In this document: positions 1-8,640 of the stretch, in pieces
Layout of the letters: each line of letters opens with the position of its first letter
Position numbering within the stretch: the stretch's first letter is position 1
DNA from: JAPOXR01 sp963662395
GTDB lineage: Bacteria; Pseudomonadota; Alphaproteobacteria; Rhodobacterales; Rhodobacteraceae
Assembly: GCA_963662395.1 (NCBI GenBank)
Contig: OY759511.1
Location: forward strand, 1,798,001-1,862,000
Direction of reading: 5' to 3'
Length of the DNA: 64,000 bases
Translations under genes and position numbers: made by a program
The notes under the pieces: generated by a model
What the model was told of the DNA's origin: nothing
The model's input: only the letters and a program-made list of their open reading frames with translations
Database searches by the model: none

Positions 1-1
1 A

Positions 2-238
2 ACCCGGCGGGCCGGCCGATATACCGGCGGCCTGTGGGTAGGCAAGTTCCTGAAAACCCACAGCTACCAGAGGATCGTGACCGACGAGGCAGCAACATTC
101 ATAGGTGAATATTGCTCCAGGCTGTGCGTGCTGGAAGGATTCGCCGGCCATGCCGAACAGGCCAATATCCGGCTGCGTCGATATGGCGGGCTGAATGTCG
201 CCTATGGTGGAGCTGCCGCTCCCCGAAAGACCGCCTGA
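2..238 (+). CDS. Histidinol dehydrogenase-like (HisD/HpsN family) C-terminus, partial
   Basis: The reading frame enters from outside the window and ends at TGA 236-238, giving the last 78 residues. The stretch GGLWVGKFLKTHSYQR, followed by a conserved tail ending in a small lineage-specific sequence, matches the C-terminus of histidinol dehydrogenase-type NAD enzymes. This form (GLWVGKFLKT) is more like the HpsN/sulfopropanediol dehydrogenase-type paralogues than biosynthetic HisD, but that is a judgement from memory. HisD-type enzymes oxidise an alcohol to the carboxylate in two NAD-dependent steps. It lies 43 bp upstream of an SDR gene and is probably the upstream gene of the same catabolic operon. 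The catalytic core is outside the window, so the substrate cannot be inferred. Confidence 0.75.
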   Translation, partial: TRRAGRYTGGLWVGKFLKTHSYQRIVTDEAATFIGEYCSRLCVLEGFAGHAEQANIRLRRYGGLNVAYGGAAAPRKTA

Positions 239-281
239 TGCCGTCACCGAAGGCGGATGACCCGACCATGGGGAGACCGGA

Positions 282-1043
282 TTGACCATTCCTCCAACAA
301 CCCCGTCCTTCCGGCTGGATGACAGGAAGGCGCTGATCACGGGAGCCTCGCGCGGCATCGGCTTTGCCTGCGCAGCCGCAATCGCCGGGGCGGGCGCATC
401 GGTCGTGGTCGCATCGCGAAGCCCCGAGGGGATCGAATGCGCAGCCCGATCGCTCCGGGAGGCAGGCTTCCGGGCCAGGGCAGCGGTTCTCGACATCACC
501 GACCGGGCACAAATCCGGCGAGTCGTCGAGGAGGAAGGCCCGTTTGACGTGCTGGTGAACTCGGCCGGGGTGGCGCGCCATTCCACGGCACTCGATGCTT
601 CGGAGGAAGACTACGACCAGGTCATGACTCTCAATGCCCGTTCGGCGTTCTTCCTGGCGTGCGAGGTTGCCGGGACCATGCCGCAAACCGGTGGTTCGAT
701 CATCCAGATCTCGAGCCAGATGGGGGTTGTCGGTGGCATGGAACGGGCTGTCTATTGCGCCTCGAAACATGCTGTCGAAGGCATGACCAAGGCAATGGCA
801 ATTGAATGGGGACCACGTCGCATCAGGATCAATACGGTGTGCCCGACCTTCATCCGGACCGAGTTGACGGAGGCGACGCTGGCCGACCCGGAAAAACAGC
901 GATGGATCATGTCGAAAATCAGGCTGGGCCGGATCGGGAAGGTCGAGGATGTGATGGGGGCGGTTGTCTTCCTGGCATCGGATGCAGCATCGTTGATCAC
1001 CGGCACCCATCTCCTGATCGATGGCGGCTGGACCGCCGGGTAA
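282..1043 (+). CDS. SDR family oxidoreductase
   Basis: Classical short-chain dehydrogenase/reductase of 253 residues, the usual length. The N-terminal Rossmann motif TGASRGIG is at residues 20-27, NSAG follows near residue 89, the catalytic Ser lies in IIQISSQMG, and the active-site YCASK (Tyr158, Lys162) is in place. The C-terminus (LLIDGGWTAG) is typical of the family. The start is the TTG at 282, with GGGAG at 271-275 as ribosome binding site. It probably oxidises or reduces a hydroxyl/keto group with NAD(P)(H) in the cytoplasm. It sits between the HisD-like gene and a LacI regulator, so it likely serves the same pathway; its substrate is unknown. Confidence 0.88.
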   Translation: MTIPPTTPSFRLDDRKALITGASRGIGFACAAAIAGAGASVVVASRSPEGIECAARSLREAGFRARAAVLDITDRAQIRRVVEEEGPFDVLVNSAGVARHSTALDASEEDYDQVMTLNARSAFFLACEVAGTMPQTGGSIIQISSQMGVVGGMERAVYCASKHAVEGMTKAMAIEWGPRRIRINTVCPTFIRTELTEATLADPEKQRWIMSKIRLGRIGKVEDVMGAVVFLASDAASLITGTHLLIDGGWTAG

Positions 1044-1068
1044 CGACGAACCGGATGAAGGCAGGGTA

Positions 1069-2100
1069 GTGAGCAAGATCACGTCAGCAGAAGTCGCAAG
1101 GGTTGCCGGGGTCAGCCAGTCGGCGGTCAGCCGGGCCTACACCCCCGGCGCCTCGGTATCGCCGGACACGGCGGAAAAGGTGCATGAGGCGGCGCGCAGG
1201 CTCGGATACCGGCCGAACGCCCTGGCCAGGTCGCTGATCACCGGGCGATCGCGAATCATCGCCCTCGTGGTCGGATATTTCGAAAACCAGTTCTATCCTT
1301 CGGCTCTCGAACTCATGTCCTATGAACTCAAGAAGAAGGGCTATCATCTCCTGGTATTCATGGCATCGAATGACGATGCGGAAACCGAGCGGATCGTCGC
1401 TGATCTTCTTGACTACCAGGTGGAAGGGCTGATCGCCGCATCGGTTGCCATGAGCGTTCAACTGGCCAGCCGGTGCCGGGCAGAAGGCATCCCGGTCATC
1501 CTGTTCAACCGGCACCAGGGCGATGATGGCCTGACCTCGGTGACATCCGACAATGTCGACGGTGCGCGCCGGATTGCCAGATTCCTGGTCGAGGGAGGTC
1601 ATCGACGCATTGCCCAGATTTCGGGCTGGCGGGGATCATCGACCGGAAGCGAGCGCGATCGGGGATTCAGGTTCGGACTGGCCGAAAGCGGTGTCGAACC
1701 GATTCACTGCGTCGACGGGAAGTACAGCCGGGAAGTGGCGAGCCAGGTCGCCAGGGACATGTTTTCCGGATCCGGCGGGCCGGTTCCGGATGCGGTCTTC
1801 GTCGGAAACGACCACATGGCATTTGCGGTCATGGATGTCATCAGGCATGAGCTTGGACTGCGGATCCCCGAGGATGTCTCGGTGGTCGGATTCGATGATG
1901 TGCCGATCGCCGCGTGGCCGTCATTCAACCTGACCACGATGCGGCAGCCACTCGGGCGGCTGGTCGAGAAGACGGTCTCCAGGATGCTCGAGACAATTGC
2001 CGAGCCCGACAAGCCGCCCATTCAGATACGAATCCCGTGCGAATTCAAGATTCGCGGAACGGCAAGACCTCCCCAGGCAGAATGGACCGAAGAAAGATGA
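1069..2100 (+). CDS. LacI family transcriptional regulator
   Basis: A 343-residue LacI/GalR repressor. The N-terminal helix-turn-helix (ITSAEVARVAGVSQSAVSRA) and hinge helix (residues about 1-60, ending RRLGYRPNALARSL) are followed by a periplasmic-binding-protein-like effector domain containing the family signature PEDVSVVGFDDVPIAAWPS. GTG 1069 is chosen as start because it directly precedes the HTH and has a purine-rich AAGGCAGGG upstream; the frame is open from 1021 but that part overlaps the SDR. It lies inside the operon, its stop overlapping the next start (ATGA), so it probably autoregulates the whole unit in response to a pathway intermediate. The effector is unknown. Confidence 0.92.
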   Translation: MSKITSAEVARVAGVSQSAVSRAYTPGASVSPDTAEKVHEAARRLGYRPNALARSLITGRSRIIALVVGYFENQFYPSALELMSYELKKKGYHLLVFMASNDDAETERIVADLLDYQVEGLIAASVAMSVQLASRCRAEGIPVILFNRHQGDDGLTSVTSDNVDGARRIARFLVEGGHRRIAQISGWRGSSTGSERDRGFRFGLAESGVEPIHCVDGKYSREVASQVARDMFSGSGGPVPDAVFVGNDHMAFAVMDVIRHELGLRIPEDVSVVGFDDVPIAAWPSFNLTTMRQPLGRLVEKTVSRMLETIAEPDKPPIQIRIPCEFKIRGTARPPQAEWTEER

Positions 2101-3098
2101 ACTCCCCAAGATATACTGATTTCGTCGACTACATTCTCGGGATCACCGAGGAGATCTGGGAACACCGGCGCGTCGACCTGCTGCACCAGTATTACTCCGA
2201 CGACATCCTGGTGCGCTCACCCGAAGGTGTCACGGTCGGCAACCGGGACGTGATCGCCGCCACATTGGCAACGATCTCCGAGTTTCCCGACCGGCAACTG
2301 CTTGGCGAGGACGTGATCTGGGATCATGCCGGGCCCGACAGCTGGTACTCGTCGCACCGGATCATGTCGACTGCCACGCATGCCGGCGATGGCAAGTACG
2401 GCCCGTCATCATCGAAGAGGCTCCACTACCGGGTCATTGCCGATTGTCATGCCGGGGAGGATGCCCGAAATGGCTGGCAGATCAATGATGAATGGATGGT
2501 CCGCGACCAGGGAGCGATTGCCCGACAGCTCGGCTACGAGCCGAGGCAGTTCGTCGAGGCTTCGCTGGCCGGCAGCCTTCCGCCGACAGGCTACTACCTT
2601 CCCGATGCCGACACCCTGAAATCGCCATATGGCGGAGCCGGCAATGATGCCGTCCCCGGTCAGCGGCTCGAACACATCCTGCAGCGACTCATGGATGCGG
2701 AAATCTCGGTCATCCCGCAGGAATATGACCGGGCCTGCCATCTCGGCTACCCGGGAGGAGACCGGTATGGCCGAGCAGGTGCCGAGGCCTTCTGGCTGGG
2801 ACTTCGCTCGGCCTTCCCCGATGCAGAATTCCGGGTATGGCACCGGATGGGCCGCTCCGATCCCGGCCTGCCGGAGCGCGCCGCCATCAGGTGGACCCTC
2901 GAGGGCAATCATTCGGGATACGGCCTGTTCGGGCGCCCGACCGGCAGGCAGGCCTACATTCTCGGAATTACCCATGCCGAGTTCGGTGGGCGCGGGTTGC
3001 GAGACGAATACACGCTGATCGACGAGGTCTCGGTCTGGAGGCAACTTCTTGATGACCGGGATGCCTGCGCTGATACGGAGAACAGCCATGACTCATGA
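2097..3098 (+). CDS. SnoaL-like (NTF2-fold) protein, two domains
   Basis: A 333-residue protein whose two halves each look like a SnoaL/NTF2-type cone fold: residues about 1-150 (start NSPRYTDFVDYILGI, with DILVRSPEGVTVGN) and about 190-330 (RYGRAGAEAFWLGLRSAFPD, AIRWTLEGNHSG). Such domains occur in polyketide cyclases, small isomerases and many uncharacterised catabolic proteins. ATG 2097 overlaps the LacI stop by four bases, which implies translational coupling. The longer open frame beginning at 1914 runs antisense-free inside lacI and is not the gene. Its location between a LacI regulator and a cupin gene suggests a cytoplasmic isomerase/cyclase or binding role in the pathway, but no reaction can be assigned. 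Confidence 0.75.
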   Translation: MNSPRYTDFVDYILGITEEIWEHRRVDLLHQYYSDDILVRSPEGVTVGNRDVIAATLATISEFPDRQLLGEDVIWDHAGPDSWYSSHRIMSTATHAGDGKYGPSSSKRLHYRVIADCHAGEDARNGWQINDEWMVRDQGAIARQLGYEPRQFVEASLAGSLPPTGYYLPDADTLKSPYGGAGNDAVPGQRLEHILQRLMDAEISVIPQEYDRACHLGYPGGDRYGRAGAEAFWLGLRSAFPDAEFRVWHRMGRSDPGLPERAAIRWTLEGNHSGYGLFGRPTGRQAYILGITHAEFGGRGLRDEYTLIDEVSVWRQLLDDRDACADTENSHDS

Positions 3099-4053
3099 CG
3101 ACATGCGGAGGAGAATCGTACGATACGGTGAATTGATCCCGTGCAAGACGGCCTTCATTGACACCCACACGCCCGGCTCGGACCGCAAGGAGAATTTCAC
3201 CATCATCGGTGGAGGCGTATCCGAGAACCCGGATCAGCATGTCCACATCAGGGAGACGCCGGGCTTCAATATCGGCGCCGCCGGACAACCACCCCATTGC
3301 CGGAATTCGCTTCACTCCCACCGCACTGCCGAGGTCTTCTACGTGCTCAAGGGAAGATGGCGATTCTTCTGGGGGCGATGGGGCACCGCCGGCGAGGTGG
3401 TTCTCGAAAAGGGCGACATCTTCGACATACCGACCGGAATCTTCAGGGGATTCGAGAATATTGGCCAGGAACACGGCATGTTGATGGCCATTCTCGGTGG
3501 TGACGATGCCGGCGGGGGCGTCGTCTGGGCACCCCAGGTCGTCGAGGAAGCCCGCGATCATGGAATGATCCTGGCCGAAACCGGTCGCATCTACGACACC
3601 GGAGCCTGCCAATCCCTGCCGGAATCGGTCTCGCCCATGCCGATGCTCACCGACGACGAGTTGGCCGGCTATCCGGAGCCCGCGGCGCAGGAGGTGGTTC
3701 CGGCCTATGTGGCACGGCACTGGGACATGGTCGCCCTGGCCGATGGCGGACCTGCCAGGGTGATCGGCGAACAGGGGATGATCATTGACAGGCCGGGATT
3801 CGAAGTCGAATATCTGACAGGAAGTTCGATCCCGGACACGCCCCGCCGGGTCGGGCGACATGAAATACTGATGGTCTGCGAAGGGCATTGGAAACTGTCA
3901 TGGACCGGCGGCTCCGAAATCCTTGCCCCCGGCGATACCTGTGCGGTTCCGCCGGGTATCGACCGGTCGCTGTCACCGGCAGTCTCGGGTGAGTGCGGCA
4001 TGTTCCTGGTCCGGAACACCGATGATCCGGCCGGAGCGACATGGCAGCCGTGA
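3088..4053 (+). CDS. Bicupin domain-containing protein
   Basis: A 321-residue protein with two cupin barrels. The first (residues about 60-150) has the metal-site pattern HSHRTAEVFYVLKGRW followed by EKGDIFDIPTGIFRGFEN. The second (about 220-315) has GRHEILMVCEGHWKLSW and APGDTCAVPPG and lacks the His pair. Cupins of this type include dioxygenases and isomerases acting on small acids. ATG 3088 is preferred because it follows the end of the SnoaL-like gene with an 11-base overlap. Its operon position suggests a metal-dependent step in the same pathway. Function beyond the fold is not supported. Confidence 0.72.
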   Translation: MTHDDMRRRIVRYGELIPCKTAFIDTHTPGSDRKENFTIIGGGVSENPDQHVHIRETPGFNIGAAGQPPHCRNSLHSHRTAEVFYVLKGRWRFFWGRWGTAGEVVLEKGDIFDIPTGIFRGFENIGQEHGMLMAILGGDDAGGGVVWAPQVVEEARDHGMILAETGRIYDTGACQSLPESVSPMPMLTDDELAGYPEPAAQEVVPAYVARHWDMVALADGGPARVIGEQGMIIDRPGFEVEYLTGSSIPDTPRRVGRHEILMVCEGHWKLSWTGGSEILAPGDTCAVPPGIDRSLSPAVSGECGMFLVRNTDDPAGATWQP

Positions 4054-4084
4054 CGCCCCCGCAACATCAGGGAGGATGAGTTCC

Positions 4085-5209
4085 ATGACTATCAGGACCA
4101 CGCATGTCGGCAGCCTTCCGAGAAGCCAGCGTGTCGTCGACTTCCTGTTTGCCCGCGAGCGCGGCTCCAGGTTCAGCCGACGCGAGTTTGACCTGGAGAT
4201 GAGCGAGGCCACATCGGACACCGTGCGCCGGCAGGTGGAGGCGGGAATAGATGTTGTCTCCGACGGCGAGACATCGAAGATTTCCTACGCGACCTATGTC
4301 AAGGACCGCTATACCGGCTTCGGCGGAGATGCTCCGAGGACTCCGCCGCATGATCTGGCCCTGTTTCCGTCATTCATGAAGCGGCTTGCCGACGAGGGTG
4401 GCACGCCACACTACGCCCGACCCTGCTGCATCGGCGAGATCAAGACAAAGGACAATGACGCGCTGCTCAAGGATATCGACAATCTGAAGATGGCCATGAA
4501 ATGTCATGGGGCGACCGAAGGCTTCATGAATTCGGCATCGCCCGGGGTGATCAGCCTGTTCCTTCCCAATGACTACTTCCCGTCACGGGACGAGTATCTG
4601 GATGCGCTCGGCGAAGCCATGCGGGTCGAATACCAGACCATCGTCGCCAGCGGCCTCTTCCTGCAACTCGACTGTCCCGATCTCGGCCTTGCCAGGCACA
4701 TGATGTTTCACGACAAATCCGATGATGAATTTGTCGGGATTGCAGCGAAGAATGTCGAGGTGCTCAACCGGTCGCTGACCGGGCTGGATCCATCCCGGAT
4801 CAGGGTGCACATCTGCTGGGGAAACTACGAGGGACCCCATGTCTGCGACATCTCGATGGACAAGGTCTTTTCGGCCCTGATGTCGGTGAATGCGAACCAC
4901 GTGCTGTTTGAATCCTCGAATCCGCGCCATGCGCATGAATGGCGAATATTCCGCGACCGGTTCAGCGAGATTCCCGGCGACAGGATACTGATCCCCGGCG
5001 TCATCGACAGCACCACGAATTTCGTGGAACATCCGGAAGTGGTCGCGCAGCGGCTGGAGCGGTTTCTCGAATTTGTTCCGCCGGACCGGCTGATGGCCGG
5101 CTCGGATTGCGGGTTCGGAACCTTTGCCGGTTTTGGCGCCGTCGACCCCGAGGTCACCTATGCCAAACTGGCCGCCCTCTCCGAAGGTGCCCGGCAGGCC
5201 GGCAGCTGA
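4085..5209 (+). CDS. MetE C-terminal-like (cobalamin-independent methionine synthase family) protein
   Basis: A 374-residue protein resembling the zinc-dependent C-terminal barrel of MetE and the shorter YxjG/YxjH-type proteins. It opens with the family start TIRTTHVGSLPRSQ. The zinc-ligand pattern is complete: His and Cys in RVHICWGNYEG (about residue 241-243), Glu in LFESSNPRH, and Cys in GSDCGFGTF (about residue 341). GGAGG at 4071-4075 fits ATG 4085. It lacks the N-terminal MetE domain, as is usual for this subfamily, whose members move methyl or alkyl groups to or from thiols. As the last gene of the LacI-regulated operon it may act on an operon intermediate rather than on methionine; that is inference. 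Confidence 0.8.
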   Translation: MTIRTTHVGSLPRSQRVVDFLFARERGSRFSRREFDLEMSEATSDTVRRQVEAGIDVVSDGETSKISYATYVKDRYTGFGGDAPRTPPHDLALFPSFMKRLADEGGTPHYARPCCIGEIKTKDNDALLKDIDNLKMAMKCHGATEGFMNSASPGVISLFLPNDYFPSRDEYLDALGEAMRVEYQTIVASGLFLQLDCPDLGLARHMMFHDKSDDEFVGIAAKNVEVLNRSLTGLDPSRIRVHICWGNYEGPHVCDISMDKVFSALMSVNANHVLFESSNPRHAHEWRIFRDRFSEIPGDRILIPGVIDSTTNFVEHPEVVAQRLERFLEFVPPDRLMAGSDCGFGTFAGFGAVDPEVTYAKLAALSEGARQAGS

Positions 5210-5640
5210 CGGCAAAAGGCCGCCGCCCGACGGCAGCCCATGAGATGCCGTCCAGAGATGACTTGCACAGCCCGACATCAAAACAGTTTATCCGGAGATG
5301 TCCGGAGGCAGCGCATGACATGCTCCTGGCAGTCGGCTGAATGAGCCGACGACGGGGGTCGCTCCGGATATTGCCGAGAGGGATGTCAGCAAGAATTGGC
5401 GATGAAGGGGCTGGCCAATGTTCGGGTCTGCCCATGATCCTGCTACCCACGCCGGAGCCTCGCTACACCGTCCCTGCCTGCCCTGAGGGATTTCAAGCTC
5501 AAGGTGAGACTCATGCACATTCCATTCCCGGGGCGACAAGTTCTCCGCATGGACGTTTGAAATCCGCGCGTCAGCGCTCATCCTGTCCGGAAAATCAAAG
5601 CAGGCACCATGGCATTGACGTGGCAGTGGAGTGGACGCCT
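5210..5640. other. No recognisable gene
   Basis: About 430 bases between the end of the MetE-like gene and the first IS remnant. Short open frames exist on both strands but none shows a familiar motif, a good ribosome binding site or the codon pattern of the neighbours. It is probably the trailer of the operon plus unrecognisable IS debris. Confidence 0.5.
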
Positions 5641-5760
5641 CCTCCGAACGGCGTCACAGTTGAAACTCCGGTAGGAGGTTGGCGTTGCTTCCCTCGAACG
5701 GCAGGCCCGGGGTACAAAATCCAAGAAAGGAAGCGACACCATGAAGCGCACCTCCGGTTC
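5641..5760 (+). mobile_element. 5' end remnant of an IS256-type element
   Basis: From about 5650 to the ATG at 5741 the sequence parallels the 5' leader of the IS256-type element at 7330-7416: the same order of landmarks, GTTGAAAC, CTTCCCTCGA, GGCAGGCCCGGGGT and GGAAGC-ACACCATGAA, with scattered substitutions. Only the first few codons of the transposase remain before the IS5 element at 5763 interrupts it, and the rest is not found on the far side. It is a truncated fragment of a second, diverged family member. Confidence 0.6.
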
Positions 5761-5762
5761 TA

Positions 5763-6631
5763 GGGCCTGTTGACAATCATGTTGCCGCAACCACGCCACT
5801 GACGAGATGAATCGCCGCGGCGAAGCTCTTGTCGGTCTTGTCGTAGCGGGTGGCGATGGCGCGGAACTCCTTGATTCTTGCGAAGAAATTCTCGATCTGG
5901 TGTCTCCACCGGTACATCTCCCGGTCATGATGCCTGGTCTCGGTCCGGTTCCGTCTTGCCGGAATCACCGCCTCTGCCCCGCGATCCTCGATCTCTGCCA
6001 GCAGCCACCCGGCATCGAATGCCTTGTCACCGATCAGGGCACCGAATGAGAGGTCCTCGAGAAGTTCCGGCACCCCGATCAGATCATGCGCCTGTCCGGG
6101 AAGGATCACGAAGCGGACCAGGTAGCCAAGGGCATCCACCACCGCCACGATCTTGCTGGTCAGGCCGCCCCGGGAGCGTCCGATGCCTTGCTTCGAGGTC
6201 CCCCTTTTGCACCTGCCGCCTTCTGGTGGGCCTGCACGATCGTGCCATCAACGAAGATGTACTCGAGGTCGAACTCATCGGACAACTCGTTGAAGACAGT
6301 CTCGAAAATTCCTGAAAGGGCCCATCTGCGGAAGCGCTTGAAGATGCGCCTCCTTGCCGAAATGCTCCGGAAGGTCGCGCCAGGGCGATCCGGTGCGGGT
6401 CCGCCACAACACCGCCTCGAGAAACATCCTGCCCACTGCCGCGGTGACACCGGGATCGGTCGCCTTGCCGGGCAGCATGGGCTCGATCCGCGCCCACATG
6501 GCGTCGGTGAGCACCGTCCTGTCTGTATTCATTTGTCATCTGCCTCGACTGCTCGTGCCGCCGTTCCGGCGTGCGTTACGAGGAAAATGGCATCGGACCG
6601 ACTGAAATGCAACCCGATTGTCAACAGGCCC
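5763..6631 (-). mobile_element. IS5 family (IS427-like) element, copy 1
   Basis: An 869-bp element with terminal inverted repeats: GGGCCTGTTGACAATC at 5763 and its complement ending at 6631. It is flanked by TA on both sides (5761-5762 and 6632-6633), as expected for the IS427-type subgroup. Near-identical ends and length recur at 48437-49304 and 53398-54266. The transposase is on the minus strand. The insertion truncates an IS256-type remnant on its left. Confidence 0.85.
5777..6532 (-). pseudogene. IS5 family transposase, frame-broken (copy 1)
   Basis: Transposase read from ATG 6532 (NTDRTVLTDAMWARIEPMLPG). Three frames are needed. The first ends near FGKEAHLQ. The second carries RRRIFKRFRRW and the first catalytic Asp in FVDGTIVQAHQK. 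The third, entered at the AAAAGGGGG run near 6205, carries GDKAFDAGWL (second Asp) and QIENFFARIKEF (Glu). All three DDE residues survive, so the defects are frameshifts only. The second break could be a programmed slip, which IS427-type elements use; the first looks like a two-base deletion relative to FGKWNTVFKRF in relatives. The same breaks occur in the two other copies. Confidence 0.8.
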
Positions 6632-6818
6632 TAACACTATGATAGCGCAGTTTGATGAGTTTGGAAGCAATGCGCTCGGAGTTGTTGGTCAAAACTGGGT
6701 CTTGATGCTCGGACTCCTTTAGGGAGAGGTCAAAAAAGGCAATGAGAGGAATCAAAGAATGCTTAATTTAATTCTCATTTCTCTTACCATGTTCACCACC
6801 ATTCTCCAAATAGTTGAT

Positions 6819-6989
6819 TCAACCAAGAGCTTCGTCAAGATCGGCAGCGAGGCTGTCGATCTGATTCGAAAAGCGTCGGGATACGTATACACCTGCCAGA
6901 GCGATCGCTACTGGAATAACTACGGCTACAAGGCCTATCAGAAGCGATAACCCTTGCAAGTAAACTGCAACTGGAATTCCCTCGCACAT
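6819..6989 (-). CDS. Small single-pass membrane protein (uncertain)
   Basis: A 56-residue frame starting at ATG 6989, seven bases after the GIY-YIG stop, suggesting coupling. Residues about 12-34 form one hydrophobic helix (LLIGLVAVVIPVAIALAGV), followed by a charged tail (SRRFSNQIDSLAADLDEAL) that looks like an amphipathic helix. Small membrane proteins with this plan often follow GIY-YIG minigenes in Alphaproteobacteria, from memory. A competing plus-strand frame (6759-6950) with a plausible ribosome binding site covers the same bases, so the call is weak. Confidence 0.4.
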   Translation of the reverse strand: MCEGIPVAVYLQGLSLLIGLVAVVIPVAIALAGVYVSRRFSNQIDSLAADLDEALG

Positions 6990-6996
6990 AGTCCGA

Positions 6997-7212
6997 CTAC
7001 CGGCGCCGGGTGGGTCGACCTTTGGCAGCCTGCTCACGCTCCCACTTCAAGGCAGCAACTTTTGTAGTTGCTCGACCAACTCGCAAAATGTGCCCATCAT
7101 TCCCGTAATTTTGTTTATGCTCGCGTTCTCGACGTTCCAGATCGTTTGTGATGCCGGTATGAACGATTCGGTGACCACGTTTGAAGTGGTATTTGTAGGT
7201 ATCTCGAGTCAT
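6997..7212 (-). CDS. GIY-YIG-like small protein
   Basis: A 71-residue protein. The start TRDTYKYHFKRGHRIVHTGI followed by TNDLERREREH and, later, GRATTKVAALKWERE matches the short GIY-YIG-superfamily proteins in which the second half of the motif is degenerate (RIVHTGIT in place of YVYYIGxT) and an Arg (DLERREREH) and a terminal Glu (KWERE) are kept. The start is ATG 7212; five further codons upstream are open. The region is more AT-rich than its IS neighbours. Whether it has nuclease activity is unknown. Confidence 0.6.
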   Translation of the reverse strand: MTRDTYKYHFKRGHRIVHTGITNDLERREREHKQNYGNDGHILRVGRATTKVAALKWEREQAAKGRPTRRR

Positions 7213-7311
7213 GATGAGTGCCTCCAAGTCTCAAGGCCTCTGTATCGGCTAGATCGCGAAATGGGTCAAATGTTGGCTTTCGGTTTGCTTCGACGCCAAG
7301 ACCATTCACAA

Positions 7312-7340
7312 GTCGGGAATGTCCCGACCGATGTCGAAAC
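7312..7340 (+). repeat. Left terminal inverted repeat of the IS256-type element
   Basis: Begins GTCGGGAATGTCCCGACC and ends GTCGAAAC. It pairs with 8484-8512 with two mismatches, and within itself contains the short palindrome GTCGGGA-ATG-TCCCGAC. Confidence 0.8.
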
Positions 7341-7413
7341 CCGGGCAGAGGTCGGCGCCTCTTCCCTCGAGCGCCAGGCCCGGGGTGTGAAATCCGGACA
7401 AGGAAGCAACACC

Positions 7414-8475
7414 ATGAAAACGTCTGCACCAACCACCGCCATGCATTCCGGCACCATCGACACCAGAGGGCCCGTCTCCGCGGCCCGGGGGGATGTCGCC
7501 GCCGGCCTCGACCGCTTCCGCGTCATGGCCGGCATCGATGCCATGAAGAGGATTTTCGATGAGGATGCCGTGAAACTGGCTGGCGGGCATCACCGACGGG
7601 ACGCAGGCAGGCCCGGCCATCGCCGGGGAGGGCATCCGGCCAGGCCGGCTTCCGGGGAGGCGGGATCCACATCGAGTGACCACGGGTGCGTGACAAGGAG
7701 ACCGGGCGGGAGATGCCGGGCCGGGGAGAGATCCGTGATGGCGGCTTCCTCGAGCAATGGGCGACATCGCCGATGCTCGTGAACGGGCAGGCGCGGAGGC
7801 TCCGCTCTGCCGTCCGCCTGAAGGAGGCGGCAGCCCCCGACGATCATGGCTCCGGCCGGTCACGCCCGGCGGTCTCCCGGCGGCATCGAGGCACCGGCCG
7901 GGGAGAGGCTCCGCGAATGGATGTCGTCGGACATCCCGGAGGCCGGCCACGGTTCGGGCATTGGCAGGTAGCCCGGCCTGCCGGGGTCTGGATCCGTCCG
8001 TGCGCCGCCTGTTCGTGCTCGATGGTGCCAGGGCGCCGAGTGCGGCCGTCCAGGCGGACCTTCGGGGCAGGCATCCGCCATCCGGCGCTGCCGGGGACCG
8101 GGCAGGAACATCTGGAGCGCCTGCCCGGGCATCTGCATGCCAGCCCGGGCCGGGCGTCGGCTTCGCAGGCCTGCTCGCCGGCCCGGATTGCCGAAGGAGC
8201 CCGGACGGGCGCTGGCCACGACGAACATGATCGAGAGCGCCCATTCGGTGGTCAGGCAGACCTGCCCGGGCGCCGTGCGATGGCGTGGAGCCGGGATGGG
8301 GCTGCGGGACCTGCGCCGGTATGCCGGAGGCCGGGGCCGGCATGGGGCGCCTCGGGGCCTGTCGGCAACTGCCGATCCTGAAGGCCGCACTGGCGCGTCA
8401 TCACCGGGGAGCTGCAGATACCACCGACATCGACTACCGCGCACGGGCCGCATGATGATCACGGGGCGGCGCTGA
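7414..8475 (+). pseudogene. IS256 family transposase, degraded
   Basis: ATG 7414 follows AAGGAAGC (ribosome binding site). The first about 60 residues read in frame (RFRVMAGIDAMKRIFDED). The frame is then lost several times. A late segment near 8215-8290 reads ATTNMIESAHSVVRQTCPGA followed by VRWRGAGMGLRDL, which is the conserved TTNxIES...VRR...KRW C-terminal block of IS256-type transposases. Multiple frameshifts and substitutions mean no active enzyme. The decayed interior contrasts with the well-kept terminal repeats. Confidence 0.72.
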
Positions 8476-8483
8476 CCGAGCCT

Positions 8484-8512
8484 GTTTCAACATTGGTCGG
8501 GACATTCCCGAC
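8484..8512 (-). repeat. Right terminal inverted repeat of the IS256-type element
   Basis: Reverse complement begins GTCGGGAATGTCCCGACC and ends GTTGAAAC, pairing with 7312-7340. A further ATTCCCGGG directly outside it makes the flank look partly repeated. Confidence 0.8.
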
Positions 8513-8640
8513 ATTCCCGGGTGGTTTCGGGAATCGGGGATACCCCGAATTGGAAACAAATGCGGGTCAAAGTTGTAGACGGACGTGTGCCAACCCAATA
8601 GGACAAGGACCGAACCTTCAATCCGATGTCTGGACCCGTC

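Larger units (their letters stand above)
7312..8512 (+). mobile_element. IS256 family element with intact ends and decayed transposase
   Basis: A 1201-bp element bounded by 29-bp inverted repeats at 7312-7340 and 8484-8512. Both start GTCGGGAATGTCCCGACC when read inward, and I count two mismatches in 29. The length is right for IS256-type elements. The internal frame is a pseudogene. The 8-9 bp target duplication expected of the family is not clear: the flanks share only ATTC. Confidence 0.8.

Noticed and set aside
6759..6950. Plus-strand 63-codon frame with AGAGG upstream
   Set aside because: It has a fair ribosome binding site and a hydrophobic start, but no motif, and it competes with the minus-strand frame that follows the GIY-YIG gene. 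Kept as an alternative only.
7302..8521. Target duplication of the IS256-type element
   Set aside because: The flanks share only ATTC; no 8-9 bp repeat was found.
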